From positions 1 through 41,822 of IMG/VR virus record IMGVR_UViG_3300028920_000016: 41,822 nt of DNA; one strand, 5' to 3'. Below the pieces are notes generated by a model. The model was given only the letters and a program-made list of their open reading frames with translations. It was not told where the DNA came from and did not search any database. Made by a program: the position numbers and the translations under genes. Of this stretch, positions 1 to 6,295 are shown piece by piece (within the stretch, counting starts at the first letter, position 1; every line of letters begins with the position of its first letter). This DNA comes from a virus.

Positions 1-127
1 GTTGCTTTGCCGGATGTAGTTGGCGACGCCCGGCGCACGTTGGAACTTTACGAGCAATTTGCAGGAGAAAGTTTTTTGCAAGGCGTCCCGCGGGCTCTGG
101 TGATTCAGGATGGAATTGAGGGACTGC
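1..127. repeat. Terminal direct repeat, left copy (contig closure)
   Basis: Bases 1-127 are identical to 41696-41822. An exact overlap of 127 bases with no flanking degeneration is what a de Bruijn assembler with k=127 leaves when it closes a circle, so I read it as an assembly overlap and not as a biological terminal repeat. The unique genome would be 41,695 bp and circular or circularly permuted. Confidence 0.9.
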
Positions 128-408
128 CGATACCATGGGGCTCAATTAGTGCGATATTTATTGGCGGGACGAATCGATTTAAGGATGGCGATGGACCCAC
201 TTTCCCAGTATTTTTGCCGTCTTTGCTACTGCCATTGACGCATGTTGGCCGCGTCAATACGTTTGCACGGGCCAAGCATTGGATGCACATAGCGGATTCC
301 TGCGATGGGTCAGGCATGTCGAGGTATGACCACATGCTGGCCGCTGTTGTTGATGCACTGACGTTGGCCCGTCCTGTAAAAAAACACCAAGATGATGATA
401 TTGATTAG
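1..408 (+). CDS. DpdA-like DNA guanine transglycosylase, C-terminal part (gene wraps the join)
   Basis: This is codons 81 to stop of a 215-residue protein whose start is at 41456. Motifs seen here are FVALPDVVGD, VIQDG, IFIGGTNRFK, HVGRVNTFAR and DSCDGSGMSR; the N-terminal part has GIDNGCFGG. They line up with tRNA-guanine transglycosylase landmarks: DSGGFQ, the GG substrate loop, and the second catalytic Asp followed by Arg. The wording (DNG, PDVVGD, GGT.. K, GRVN, DS.DG) fits the DpdA branch, which swaps guanine in DNA for 7-deazaguanines. No preQ0 synthesis genes (folE, queD, queE, queC) were seen, so the base would have to come from the host. The role is inferred from motifs. The protein is short for the family. 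Confidence 0.7.
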   Translation, partial: VALPDVVGDARRTLELYEQFAGESFLQGVPRALVIQDGIEGLPIPWGSISAIFIGGTNRFKDGDGPTFPVFLPSLLLPLTHVGRVNTFARAKHWMHIADSCDGSGMSRYDHMLAAVVDALTLARPVKKHQDDDID

Positions 409-423
409 CCAACCAACCCCCAG

Positions 424-453
424 AACCAAAGGAGAGAGAGTATGGACTCTAAA
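424..453 (+). repeat. Translation-start cassette, copy A2
   Basis: Same cassette as 41435-41466. It gives the gene at 442 the start codons for MDSK, shared with the unrelated DpdA-like protein. The sharing is at DNA level, which argues for cassette duplication and not protein homology. Confidence 0.75.
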
Positions 454-636
454 GAAAAACCGAAGACGCGGACAGTCTACATGGTAATCGAAGCAGACAG
501 AGGCTTCGGGATAATTGGCCGGCGGGCGTTTTGGTCTGAGGAAGAGGCCGACGCGTTTGCAGCAACGAGTGCATATTTTGAAGTTGTCGAAGCAGAGATA
601 GAACCCCCAGAACCAGAGGAGAGAGTATGCCACTAA
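442..636 (+). CDS. Small hypothetical protein, 64 aa
   Basis: Unrecognised acidic protein (MDSKEKPKTR at the start, EPEERVCH at the end). The start is set by the AGGAGAGAGAG site 3-4 bases upstream. It lies between the DpdA-like gene and the radical SAM gene and overlaps the latter by 10 bases, so all three are probably co-translated. No known domain, membrane segment or metal motif is visible; a central VYMVIEADRGFGII stretch looks beta-rich. Function unknown. Confidence 0.6.
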   Translation: MDSKEKPKTRTVYMVIEADRGFGIIGRRAFWSEEEADAFAATSAYFEVVEAEIEPPEPEERVCH

Positions 637-1316
637 CTAAGGCAGCCGGGAACATGTATCCCTGGGTGACCCACACTCACACGCACATCGGCGGAGCATG
701 CCCGCATATGTGCGCATACTGTTACGTGCAGGCAATGGCGCGGAGGTTCGGGCATGGCCGATACAAAGGCGAGCTACGCCTGATCGAAGAGGAATTCAAC
801 GTTAGCTATGGTAGCGGCAAGACGATCTTCGTGGAGCATTGCAACGATCTATTTGCCGCGGCGGTACCTGACGCTTTTATCCGCCGCGTGCTGGAGCATT
901 GCCGCGAACACCCCTGGAATAAATACGTATTCCAGACTAAAAATCCGGCACGTATGTTAACGTGGATACAAGAAACGCCGCAGGGCTCGCTTTTTGGGTG
1001 TACCGCCGAAACAAATAGGCACGTCGAATCACACGCACCACAAGTAATCGAGCGACTGCGGGCCATGCACGAACTGTCATGCATGGGGGAGCGAACATTC
1101 ATCACTGTGGAGCCTATCCTGGCCTGTGACGGCGAGATTTTCGCGTTGGGATTGTCACTGGCGAAACCCGAATTTGTGAACATCGGCGCGGACTCGAAAG
1201 GTCACGGGCTTGTCGAGCCTGCCAGTGATGAGATTACGGTTTTGCTAGAAGACTTGCAAAAATATGGTGTTGAGATTCGTCAGAAGCGCAACCTGGAACG
1301 GCTATTGGCCAAATGA
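627..1316 (+). CDS. Radical SAM-like protein, DUF5131 (Gp37/Gp68) type
   Basis: A protein of 229 residues with an iron-sulfur CX3CX2C motif at C25, C29 and C32 (GGACPHMCAYCY), as in radical SAM enzymes. PWVTHTHTHIGG, FVEHCNDLF and FQTKNPARM resemble the phage Gp37/Gp68 family (DUF5131). It would bind a 4Fe-4S cluster and S-adenosylmethionine in the cytoplasm; the substrate is unknown. It starts inside the preceding small gene with a GAGGAGAGAG site. Next to a DpdA-like enzyme it is a candidate for tailoring or supplying a modified base, but that is inference from position only. A DNA-repair or RNA-modification role is equally possible. Confidence 0.75.
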   Translation: MPLTKAAGNMYPWVTHTHTHIGGACPHMCAYCYVQAMARRFGHGRYKGELRLIEEEFNVSYGSGKTIFVEHCNDLFAAAVPDAFIRRVLEHCREHPWNKYVFQTKNPARMLTWIQETPQGSLFGCTAETNRHVESHAPQVIERLRAMHELSCMGERTFITVEPILACDGEIFALGLSLAKPEFVNIGADSKGHGLVEPASDEITVLLEDLQKYGVEIRQKRNLERLLAK

Positions 1317-1324
1317 GGTGAACA

Positions 1325-2035
1325 ATGGACATCAGGGCAACAGAGGAGCGAACAATCACCTGCGAGGACTGCGGCGCCACGGAAGTGACACAGATGCCGA
1401 AGATATTCGGGAACGTGCCGTTCACACGATGCACGCCGTGCCTGGAAGCAGCCAACGAACGGGATCGGAAGGCGAAACATCAGAAGTTCATTCAGGAGAT
1501 GGTCGAGCGCTCCGGCATCCCTGCGAAATACCAGACGTGGGACGCCGACAAGGCGAAAGAGATCGGCAGCAACACTCTTCTGCGGTGGGTGATTCAGCGC
1601 CAGGGCGCGTCCATGTGGATCGGCGGTCCCAACGGCATTGGCAAGACGCACGCGACCCACCACATAGCATATCAGCGAATCGTGGAACATGGCGAGCCTG
1701 TTCGTGCCCTTCGATGCAGCGGATATCTGCGCAATATTTCCACGCTGCGGATGACAGATCAGGCCAGAGAGGCAGAGCGGCTAGTCCAAGATGCTGTCAG
1801 GGTGTCGCTACTGGTGTTAGACGACCTGGGTAAGGAAAAACTTACCGACGCAAAGGCGGAGGTACTCTGGGAATTGATTGATTTGCGCTCGAGGTCTGAG
1901 AAGCGGGTCTGGATCACGACGAACAGCTCCGGGCCAAAACTCCGAGAACGGCTTGGTGACAATTACGGACCGGCGGTGCTTTCGCGGTTGAAACAGATGA
2001 TACCAACGTCGAACATACTCAAAGGACAGGAGTAA
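1325..2035 (+). CDS. DnaC/IstB-like helicase loader with N-terminal zinc motif
   Basis: 236 residues. The N-terminus has two CxxC pairs (C13/C16, C36/C39), probably a zinc ribbon. The AAA+ core has Walker A GPNGIGKT at 101-108, Walker B LLVLDDLG at 162-169, a sensor-like WITTNSS and an arginine-finger region AVLSRLKQM. This is the arrangement of phage DnaC-type loaders that place the host replicative helicase on the origin. It lies just downstream, around the circle, of the initiator-like gene at 40696 and its candidate origin. No phage helicase or primase was seen, so the loader probably recruits host DnaB. Confidence 0.8.
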   Translation: MDIRATEERTITCEDCGATEVTQMPKIFGNVPFTRCTPCLEAANERDRKAKHQKFIQEMVERSGIPAKYQTWDADKAKEIGSNTLLRWVIQRQGASMWIGGPNGIGKTHATHHIAYQRIVEHGEPVRALRCSGYLRNISTLRMTDQAREAERLVQDAVRVSLLVLDDLGKEKLTDAKAEVLWELIDLRSRSEKRVWITTNSSGPKLRERLGDNYGPAVLSRLKQMIPTSNILKGQE

Positions 2036-2040
2036 TAGAC

Positions 2041-2232
2041 ATGCATGACCAACTGGATTTGGACAAGGCTCAGGAATTGGCGCGGTGTACCGACTATGCG
2101 CGAGATATGAGCAAAGTTGACGGACGCCCCCCTGTGAACTGGATAGACGCCGCGGCGTTTTTCCTGGAGGGCTACCTATATGCGACGCACGGACAGCATA
2201 GCCGCTCAGAACCAGAGGAGAGAGAGGCGTAA
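2041..2232 (+). CDS. Small hypothetical protein, 63 aa
   Basis: Starts at ATG 2041 behind GGACAGGAG, five bases after the helicase-loader stop, so probably co-transcribed. Unrecognised; mixed charged N-terminus and a helical VNWIDAAAFFLEGYLY segment. Its last codons (SEPEEREA) are encoded by a copy of the start cassette (2207-2229), which would also act as a ribosome site for what follows. Confidence 0.5.
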   Translation: MHDQLDLDKAQELARCTDYARDMSKVDGRPPVNWIDAAAFFLEGYLYATHGQHSRSEPEEREA

Positions 2233-3016
2233 AGGGACGAAAGAGGTGAGCTGGACATGTATACCATCCATTTGTTCGCCGGAGCTGGAGGTGGGCTGCT
2301 TGCCGACCTCTTACTTGGACACACTCCAATCGGCGCTGTTGAAATCGAAGACTATCCCAGACGAGTTTTATTGCAGCGACAACTTGACGGAATTCTGCCA
2401 GTCTTTCCCATTTGGGACGACGTTACGACATTCAGACAAGACAACCCAGAAACCTCGAATTTCTTCAACAGTGCAAGGGAGGTGCAATCGGAACTCGCCA
2501 TATGCGGCGGGTTCCCGTAGCCCTGCCAGGACATTTCAGCCGCGGGAAAGGGAGCAGGAATCACCGGCGCTAGATCAGGACTCTGGTCTGAGATGGCCCG
2601 AATTATCGGCGAAGTTCGACCGCGGTTCGTCTTCGTGGAAAATTCACCCATGCTTGTTTGCAGAGGACTCGATACCGTGCTCAGTGATCTTGCCGAAATG
2701 GGGTATGATGCGCGCTGGGGTATTGTCAGCGCTGCCGACGCCGGCGCGCCTCACGTGCGGAAGCGGATCTGGATTGTTGCCTACACCGACAAAGACAAAT
2801 TGCCGTTTCAACGCACATACGATAGACAAAATTTACCAACGTATAACGAATGGGATATCCCCGAATCTGTGCGACTGGGAACGGCTACGCAACTTGACTA
2901 TTGGGAGCGAAAAGCTTCGCAGTTGGATGATGGGATTTCCGGATCAATGGGTGAGCTTGCGGCCCTTGGAAATGCGCAAGTTCCAGCAGTGGCTGCGCTC
3001 GCATGGAAAATACTAA
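2180..3016 (+). other. Long open second frame overlapping the methyltransferase (possible overlapping gene)
   Basis: A 278-codon frame with no stop covers nearly all of the methyltransferase in the +2 register. Its second half has phrases I associate with a phage protein family seen with such methyltransferases: SSSWKIHPCLF, GMMRAGVLSALPTPARLT, GSGLLPTPTKTN, SWMMGFPDQW and PLEMRKFQQWLRSHG. The last is the same DNA that codes ALGNAQVPAVAALAW in the methyltransferase frame. The 6-base insertion that stops the methyltransferase adds only Arg-Ser here. The true start is unclear; 2180 lies inside the preceding gene. It may be a real overlapping gene or an open shadow. Confidence 0.4.
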
Positions 3017-3030
3017 CAGGAGAGGAATAG
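2257..3030 (+). pseudogene. Cytosine-C5 DNA methyltransferase frame interrupted by TAG before the catalytic Cys
   Basis: The frame reads as a Dcm-type methyltransferase: motif I FAGAGGG near the start, motif IV ICGGFP-stop-PCQDIS, motif VI FVENS, motif VIII APHVRKRIWIVA and motif X ALGNAQVPAVAALAW near the end. The TAG lies at 2518-2520. Removing six bases (2515-2520, ccgtag) restores the canonical GGFPCQD, so the defect looks like a precise in-frame 6-base insertion just before the catalytic cysteine. Other genes here stop with TAG, so general recoding is unlikely. Without readthrough only 87 residues are made. The restored protein would be about 255 residues, short for the family. The start follows an AGAGGTGAG site. 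Confidence 0.75.
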
Positions 3031-3032
3031 AC

Positions 3033-3200
3033 ATGGAAGACCATAACAACCAGAGGAGAGATAGTATGGACTCTAAGCCAATGTTGACGCAACTGCAAAA
3101 AGAGCGGCTGGAAGATCCGACCCGGTACACGCCCTGCCCGCTTGCGGGTGGGGCTTTAACCCCCAACCACCAGAAAAGCTGGCTGAGGAGCGTGCAATGA
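3033..3200 (+). CDS. Doubtful small ORF, 55 aa
   Basis: ATG 3033 has a good AGGAGAGGAATAGAC site; a second start at 3066 lies in a copied start cassette. The sequence is made of repeated parts: the start cassette, then the hairpin repeat at 3118-3168 read through in frame, then the copied start region of the next gene. Low-complexity wording (RYTPCPLAGGALTPNHQKSW) argues against a folded product. It is probably a mosaic of duplicated regulatory DNA, or a leader peptide for the gene at 3197. Confidence 0.3.
   Translation: MEDHNNQRRDSMDSKPMLTQLQKERLEDPTRYTPCPLAGGALTPNHQKSWLRSVQ
3047..3083 (+). repeat. Translation-start cassette, copy A3
   Basis: Closest relative of the DpdA-like start (41435-41466): both continue ATGGACTCTAAGCCAATG before diverging. 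Here it lies inside a small open frame that may be no more than a copied start plus the hairpin at 3118. Confidence 0.75.
3118..3168 (+). repeat. Hairpin repeat, copy 1
   Basis: The block CGACCCGGTACACGCCCTGC through GGGCTTTAACCC recurs at 39640-39695. It folds as CCC-bulge-GCCC / GGGU-GGG, and the second copy has a longer closed stem. Both copies lie just upstream of a ribosome site. It may be a weak terminator (CTTTAA follows the stem) or an RNA-processing element. Confidence 0.6.
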
Positions 3201-3415
3201 ATCCAATCCTTACATACACCCAAAAATCGAAAGTAGTCACCGGCGCAATGGATTTAGCGGCGATTGTCCGCATGCATTACGACGCTTGCGAGCAGAGGGT
3301 GTCAGTCATGATACGCGGCGACACAACTGGCGGGTTCACGCTGCAGGGCGACGATGCGAAAGAGGTGTATGACGTCATTTTTAAAGCCTGGAATGACTAC
3401 AGAAACCAGGAATAG
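3197..3415 (+). CDS. Hypothetical protein, 72 aa
   Basis: ATG 3197 follows GAGGAG at normal distance; this start region is duplicated at 39369-39388. Unrecognised: a central MDLAAIVRMHYDACEQRVSVMIRGD and a helical C-terminus (AKEVYDVIFKAWNDYRNQ). Its stop is followed within two bases by the start of the tiny Cys protein at 3418. No function can be assigned. Confidence 0.5.
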   Translation: MNPILTYTQKSKVVTGAMDLAAIVRMHYDACEQRVSVMIRGDTTGGFTLQGDDAKEVYDVIFKAWNDYRNQE

Positions 3416-3417
3416 AC

Positions 3418-3519
3418 ATGAGTAAACGCAAACGCAAAGTATGCCAGAACTGCGGCCACTGCATCATTGTCAAGACCGAGGCTCGCATAATAGGAGCAAC
3501 CGATTCTGCAGCCCATTGA
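3418..3519 (+). CDS. Tiny basic Cys-containing protein, 33 aa
   Basis: ATG 3418 lies just after the previous stop, with an AACCAGGA site upstream. The N-terminus is MSKRKRKVCQNCGHC: basic residues, then CxxC and a third Cys, so half a zinc ribbon. The stop codon lies within the -35 box of the promoter at 3516. Likely real but too small for assignment. Confidence 0.45.
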   Translation: MSKRKRKVCQNCGHCIIVKTEARIIGATDSAAH

Positions 3520-3543
3520 CACATCTGACAATTGCGGTATAGT
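3516..3543 (+). promoter_or_regulatory. Sigma70-like promoter upstream of the Cro-like gene
   Basis: TTGACA at 3516-3521 and TATAGT at 3538-3543 with a 16-base spacer, a near-consensus promoter. The start would fall near 3550, with a strong AAAGGAGG site before ATG 3566. The spacer lacks the TTGCGCTAGCGCAA operator found at four other promoters. Confidence 0.75.
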
Positions 3544-3565
3544 AAGACGTAACAAAGGAGGCTAA

Positions 3566-3778
3566 ATGAACGAAGAACTCAAGAGGCTCATTCGAGAGTC
3601 AGGCCTTACGTCTGAGGAGGCCGCGCGCAAAATCGGAATCGGAGCGACTCACCTGTCACGGCTCGCAAATCACCGTGACATCCGCCCGCAACGGACTACA
3701 TTAAAGATGATGGAGACCGTCTTAGGTCCCGAGGTCTGGGACATATTCCAGGACAAAGCAATGAGAGGCCCGCGATAA
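3566..3778 (+). CDS. Cro/C1-type helix-turn-helix regulator, 70 aa
   Basis: A single HTH_3-like domain: LTSEEAARKIGIGATHLSRLANH is the helix-turn-helix, followed by a third helix and LKMMETVLGPEVWDIF. Small Cro-like proteins of this length bind palindromic operators as dimers. It has its own near-consensus promoter and an AAAGGAGG site. It is a good candidate for the protein that reads the repeated palindrome TTGCGCTAGCGCAA, but nothing in the sequence proves that link. No integrase accompanies it, so lysogeny is not supported. Confidence 0.75.
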   Translation: MNEELKRLIRESGLTSEEAARKIGIGATHLSRLANHRDIRPQRTTLKMMETVLGPEVWDIFQDKAMRGPR

Positions 3779-3795
3779 CTAAGGAGAAACCGGGC

Positions 3796-3876
3796 ATGTC
3801 ACGCAAAAAGATCAGCACGCAATCGACATGCACACCCAACACATCGAAGAACTCTACGAAAGTCTGCAAACGCTAG
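3796..3876 (+). CDS. Possible tiny basic ORF, 26 aa
   Basis: ATG 3796 follows CTAAGGAG at workable distance and reads MSRKKISTQS to a TAG at 3874. Lysine- and threonine-rich, no motif. A competing 22-codon frame (3828-3896) lacks a ribosome site. It may only bridge translation to the membrane protein at 3893. Confidence 0.3.
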   Translation: MSRKKISTQSTCTPNTSKNSTKVCKR

Positions 3877-3892
3877 AGAAAAAGGAGACGTG

Positions 3893-4048
3893 GTGAGACT
3901 CATAAGCCTGATCATGATAGGCATCTCAATGGTCTGCCTGCCTATTCCGCCAATAGCCCTACAGACAGGATTCTTCCTCGTATTCTGGGCGATCATGGCA
4001 CTAAACGAGTCAATCAGTAATAGATACGTGAGCGGGCACACACCATAG
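3893..4048 (+). CDS. Small two-span membrane protein, 51 aa
   Basis: GTG 3893 is five bases after AAGGAG. The protein is hydrophobic: LISLIMIGISMVCLPIPPIA, then TGFFLVFWAIMAL, two likely membrane helices with a short turn, and a polar NESISNRYVSGHTP tail. It sits among early-type genes and not in the lysis region. Function unknown; it might act on the host inner membrane. Confidence 0.5.
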   Translation: MRLISLIMIGISMVCLPIPPIALQTGFFLVFWAIMALNESISNRYVSGHTP

Positions 4049-4059
4049 GCTTACACACC

Positions 4060-4641
4060 ATGAAAATAAGACAGGTCAAAATCAGCGATATCATCAGCGC
4101 AGAATACAACCCGCGCACCCTCACTACAACCCAGCACAAGCACCTGGAAGACAGCCTCAAACGCTTCGGCTTTGTCGACCCAGTGATCATCAACACACAC
4201 AATGACCGCAAAAACATCCTGGTCGGAGGGCATCAACGGGTCAAGGTGTGGTCGGCCATGGGCAATGACACAGTTCCAGCCGTCACCGTGGAACTTGACC
4301 GCGACCGGGAACGTGAGCTGAACGTCCGCCTCAACAAGAACACAGGCGAATGGGATATACCTACGCTCCTCAGCGAGTTCGACAACGAGGAGTTGCTTGA
4401 TTGGGGCTGGGCCCAGGATGAGCTGGACGCATTGGAGGCTGAGGTGGCGACGATAGACCGGATGGACGGAGATCAAGCTGGCGCGTCGCCATGGGATAGG
4501 ATTGGGGATGCAACAGAGGGCGTAGTGTTCGCGTTTGGCGCAACACATAAAAAGCTACCAACAGACATATACGAAAGGTTTGCGGCGCAGGTTTCTTCTG
4601 CAAACCTGGAGGAGTGGCTTTGTGAAGCTATCGGTAATTGA
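4060..4641 (+). CDS. ParB/Srx-fold nuclease-like protein, 193 aa
   Basis: The N-terminal ~110 residues are a ParB N-terminal-like domain: NPRTLT, then ILVGGHQRVKVW (the GGHR-type motif), then RELNVRLNKNTGEWD. Such stand-alone phage domains often sit beside or fused to DNA methyltransferases; here a radical SAM gene follows, overlapping by 20 bases. The C-terminus is acidic then less conserved. It probably acts on DNA or nucleotides in the cytoplasm. No HTH or CTPase segment of true partition ParB is evident. Confidence 0.75.
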   Translation: MKIRQVKISDIISAEYNPRTLTTTQHKHLEDSLKRFGFVDPVIINTHNDRKNILVGGHQRVKVWSAMGNDTVPAVTVELDRDRERELNVRLNKNTGEWDIPTLLSEFDNEELLDWGWAQDELDALEAEVATIDRMDGDQAGASPWDRIGDATEGVVFAFGATHKKLPTDIYERFAAQVSSANLEEWLCEAIGN

Positions 4642-5839
4642 TGCCTGTTTTTCGATTAACAAGCAGTCGCAAGGCTTGGCTGCAATGTGGATCGAGTGGT
4701 TTGCGCAAAGGGCACAAACTAAAGTAGTTCCGGTTCGTGATTCAGACGTATGCGCCGTCACGTGTGTAGATCCGCGAAACTGGGAGGTGTGCCGCACAAT
4801 TAAGAAAAAATGGCCACACGTTAAGCCCAAGAGAGTACGGGGCCAAAGCCCCAGCGCCACCCGCCACGATTTTCACGCGGATGCAGTATGTGATGGGCGT
4901 CGATTTATGGCGGAGTTGATCAAGGGGGGAGTGGACGCCGTAAAACATTTACCCGAAACGTGGATACGCGGGCAAGATAGACCAGTCGAGGTTGCGGTGG
5001 GGTTTCCGTGGGATTGTCCACCGATTCAGGCGGAAGATGGGGCATACCGTGTTTGGTGTGGGCGTGGATGTAAGAAGCGGTGTGCCTTTTGCCAGACGGG
5101 CTGGGCGATGGCGTATGAGGAAAATCCAAACGGCTACCAGTTGATACGACAAGCGAAAAACCTAATACAAGCGGGGAAACGTATTGCGTATTTGTCTAAC
5201 GATCCAATGCAGCACACGTTTGGAAAACAACTGCCACCAGTTCAGCACGGCAGCTATAGCCTAGATTATATGAAACGCTACGGAGCCCCCAAGGCGAGGC
5301 AAATAAGGCTCGGAGTGGAGGGCGTCAGTGAAAGACTAAGAAAATTTGTATACAAGCCAATATCAACAGACGACCTTGTAAAGGCGTCGGCATGGTTATG
5401 TAGCCTTGGAAAGTCTGTCCGCTGGTTTATGATTGCGGGGTTGCCGACGGAAGAGGATGGCGACTGGGAGGAGCTAAAAGACGCAGTCACAAAATGGAAA
5501 AAAATATGTCACAAAGGCGTATTGGCTATATCGTTTACTGCGTGGCAACCAGAGCCAGCCACTCCTCTTGGTGTAATGCCGCTAGATGACGCATACTGGC
5601 CGCGGTGGGAGTCATTCAAAAAGTGGTTTTTTGATGGCGACGGGTGGTCAAATAGGGTTAAGCTTATGGCACCAGCACAACCGAAGGCGCGTTTAAAATC
5701 AGCAATAGCGCGAATGGGGCTAGACGAAAAGACATTACGAGCGGGAGGCCAGTGGGGGCCCAATGACCGAGTGATGTATGCGCACAAGACACAGAGAAAC
5801 ACTATAGCAGAAAGGATGTTAGGTACCAATGGCAGGTAA
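4622..5839 (+). CDS. Radical SAM protein with extended N-terminal domain, 405 aa
   Basis: GTG 4622 is chosen because GGAGGAG lies seven bases upstream; the frame is open further 5' but overlaps the ParB-like gene. An N-terminal ~125-residue domain (LSVIDACFSINKQSQGLA) is followed by CX3CX2C at C150, C154 and C157 (RGCKKRCAFC), the radical SAM cluster site. Typical barrel features follow: ISTDDLVKA and WFMIAGLPTEED, like the GLPGET segment of MiaB-type enzymes. It overlaps the small terminase start, so it is the last gene before packaging. Substrate unknown; DNA or RNA base modification is a reasonable guess. Confidence 0.75.
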   Translation: MKLSVIDACFSINKQSQGLAAMWIEWFAQRAQTKVVPVRDSDVCAVTCVDPRNWEVCRTIKKKWPHVKPKRVRGQSPSATRHDFHADAVCDGRRFMAELIKGGVDAVKHLPETWIRGQDRPVEVAVGFPWDCPPIQAEDGAYRVWCGRGCKKRCAFCQTGWAMAYEENPNGYQLIRQAKNLIQAGKRIAYLSNDPMQHTFGKQLPPVQHGSYSLDYMKRYGAPKARQIRLGVEGVSERLRKFVYKPISTDDLVKASAWLCSLGKSVRWFMIAGLPTEEDGDWEELKDAVTKWKKICHKGVLAISFTAWQPEPATPLGVMPLDDAYWPRWESFKKWFFDGDGWSNRVKLMAPAQPKARLKSAIARMGLDEKTLRAGGQWGPNDRVMYAHKTQRNTIAERMLGTNGR

Positions 5840-6275
5840 ATACAAAAAAGCATGGCTTTCGAAGTGCCGGGATATGGCGGAGAAGGGCTATACCGACGCG
5901 CAGATGGCAGAGGAGCTTGGTGTATGCCGGAAGACCTTGTACAACATCTGCCGCGACAGGCCCAGCCTCAAGCGGGCAATCGAGGAGGGAAAGGCTATTG
6001 CTGATGACGCTGTCGAGGACAGTCTATACCAACGCGCTACCGGTTACGACTATGAAGAGACACAGACAGAGATCTCGCAGACCGGCGGCGCTGAACGAAA
6101 GGTGGTCAAGCGAAGCAAGCGGCACGTCCCGCCGGACACTGCCGCGGCATTCATCTGGCTCAAGAACCGGCGTCCTAACGACTGGCGCGACAAGAAAGAG
6201 ATGGCGGTCGACAACACCCACAGCTTCGCAGAACCGCCAAAAATTATCTTCACGGATGAAGACGATGAGGCATAA
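5829..6275 (+). CDS. terS: Terminase small subunit
   Basis: 148 residues. The N-terminal helix-turn-helix (YTDAQMAEELGVCRKTLYNICRDRPSLKRAIEEGK) is the DNA-recognition domain of phage small terminases, and FIWLKNRRPNDWRDK is the usual C-terminal signature. It binds the packaging site and hands DNA to the large subunit encoded next. Starts inside the end of the radical SAM gene, 11 bases of overlap. Acidic C-terminus IIFTDEDDEA. Confidence 0.85.
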   Translation: MAGKYKKAWLSKCRDMAEKGYTDAQMAEELGVCRKTLYNICRDRPSLKRAIEEGKAIADDAVEDSLYQRATGYDYEETQTEISQTGGAERKVVKRSKRHVPPDTAAAFIWLKNRRPNDWRDKKEMAVDNTHSFAEPPKIIFTDEDDEA

Positions 6276-6295
6276 GAGAAAGGCGAGTAGCGTAA

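Noticed and set aside
2518-2520. Genome-wide TAG recoding to explain the methyltransferase
   Set aside because: Many other genes here end in TAG directly before the next gene (for example at 3028, 31620 and 36706-36710 region genes use normal stops), so TAG is a working stop.
4051-4548. Antisense frame opposite the ParB-like gene
   Set aside because: No recognisable domain and no start signals; sense strand is clear.
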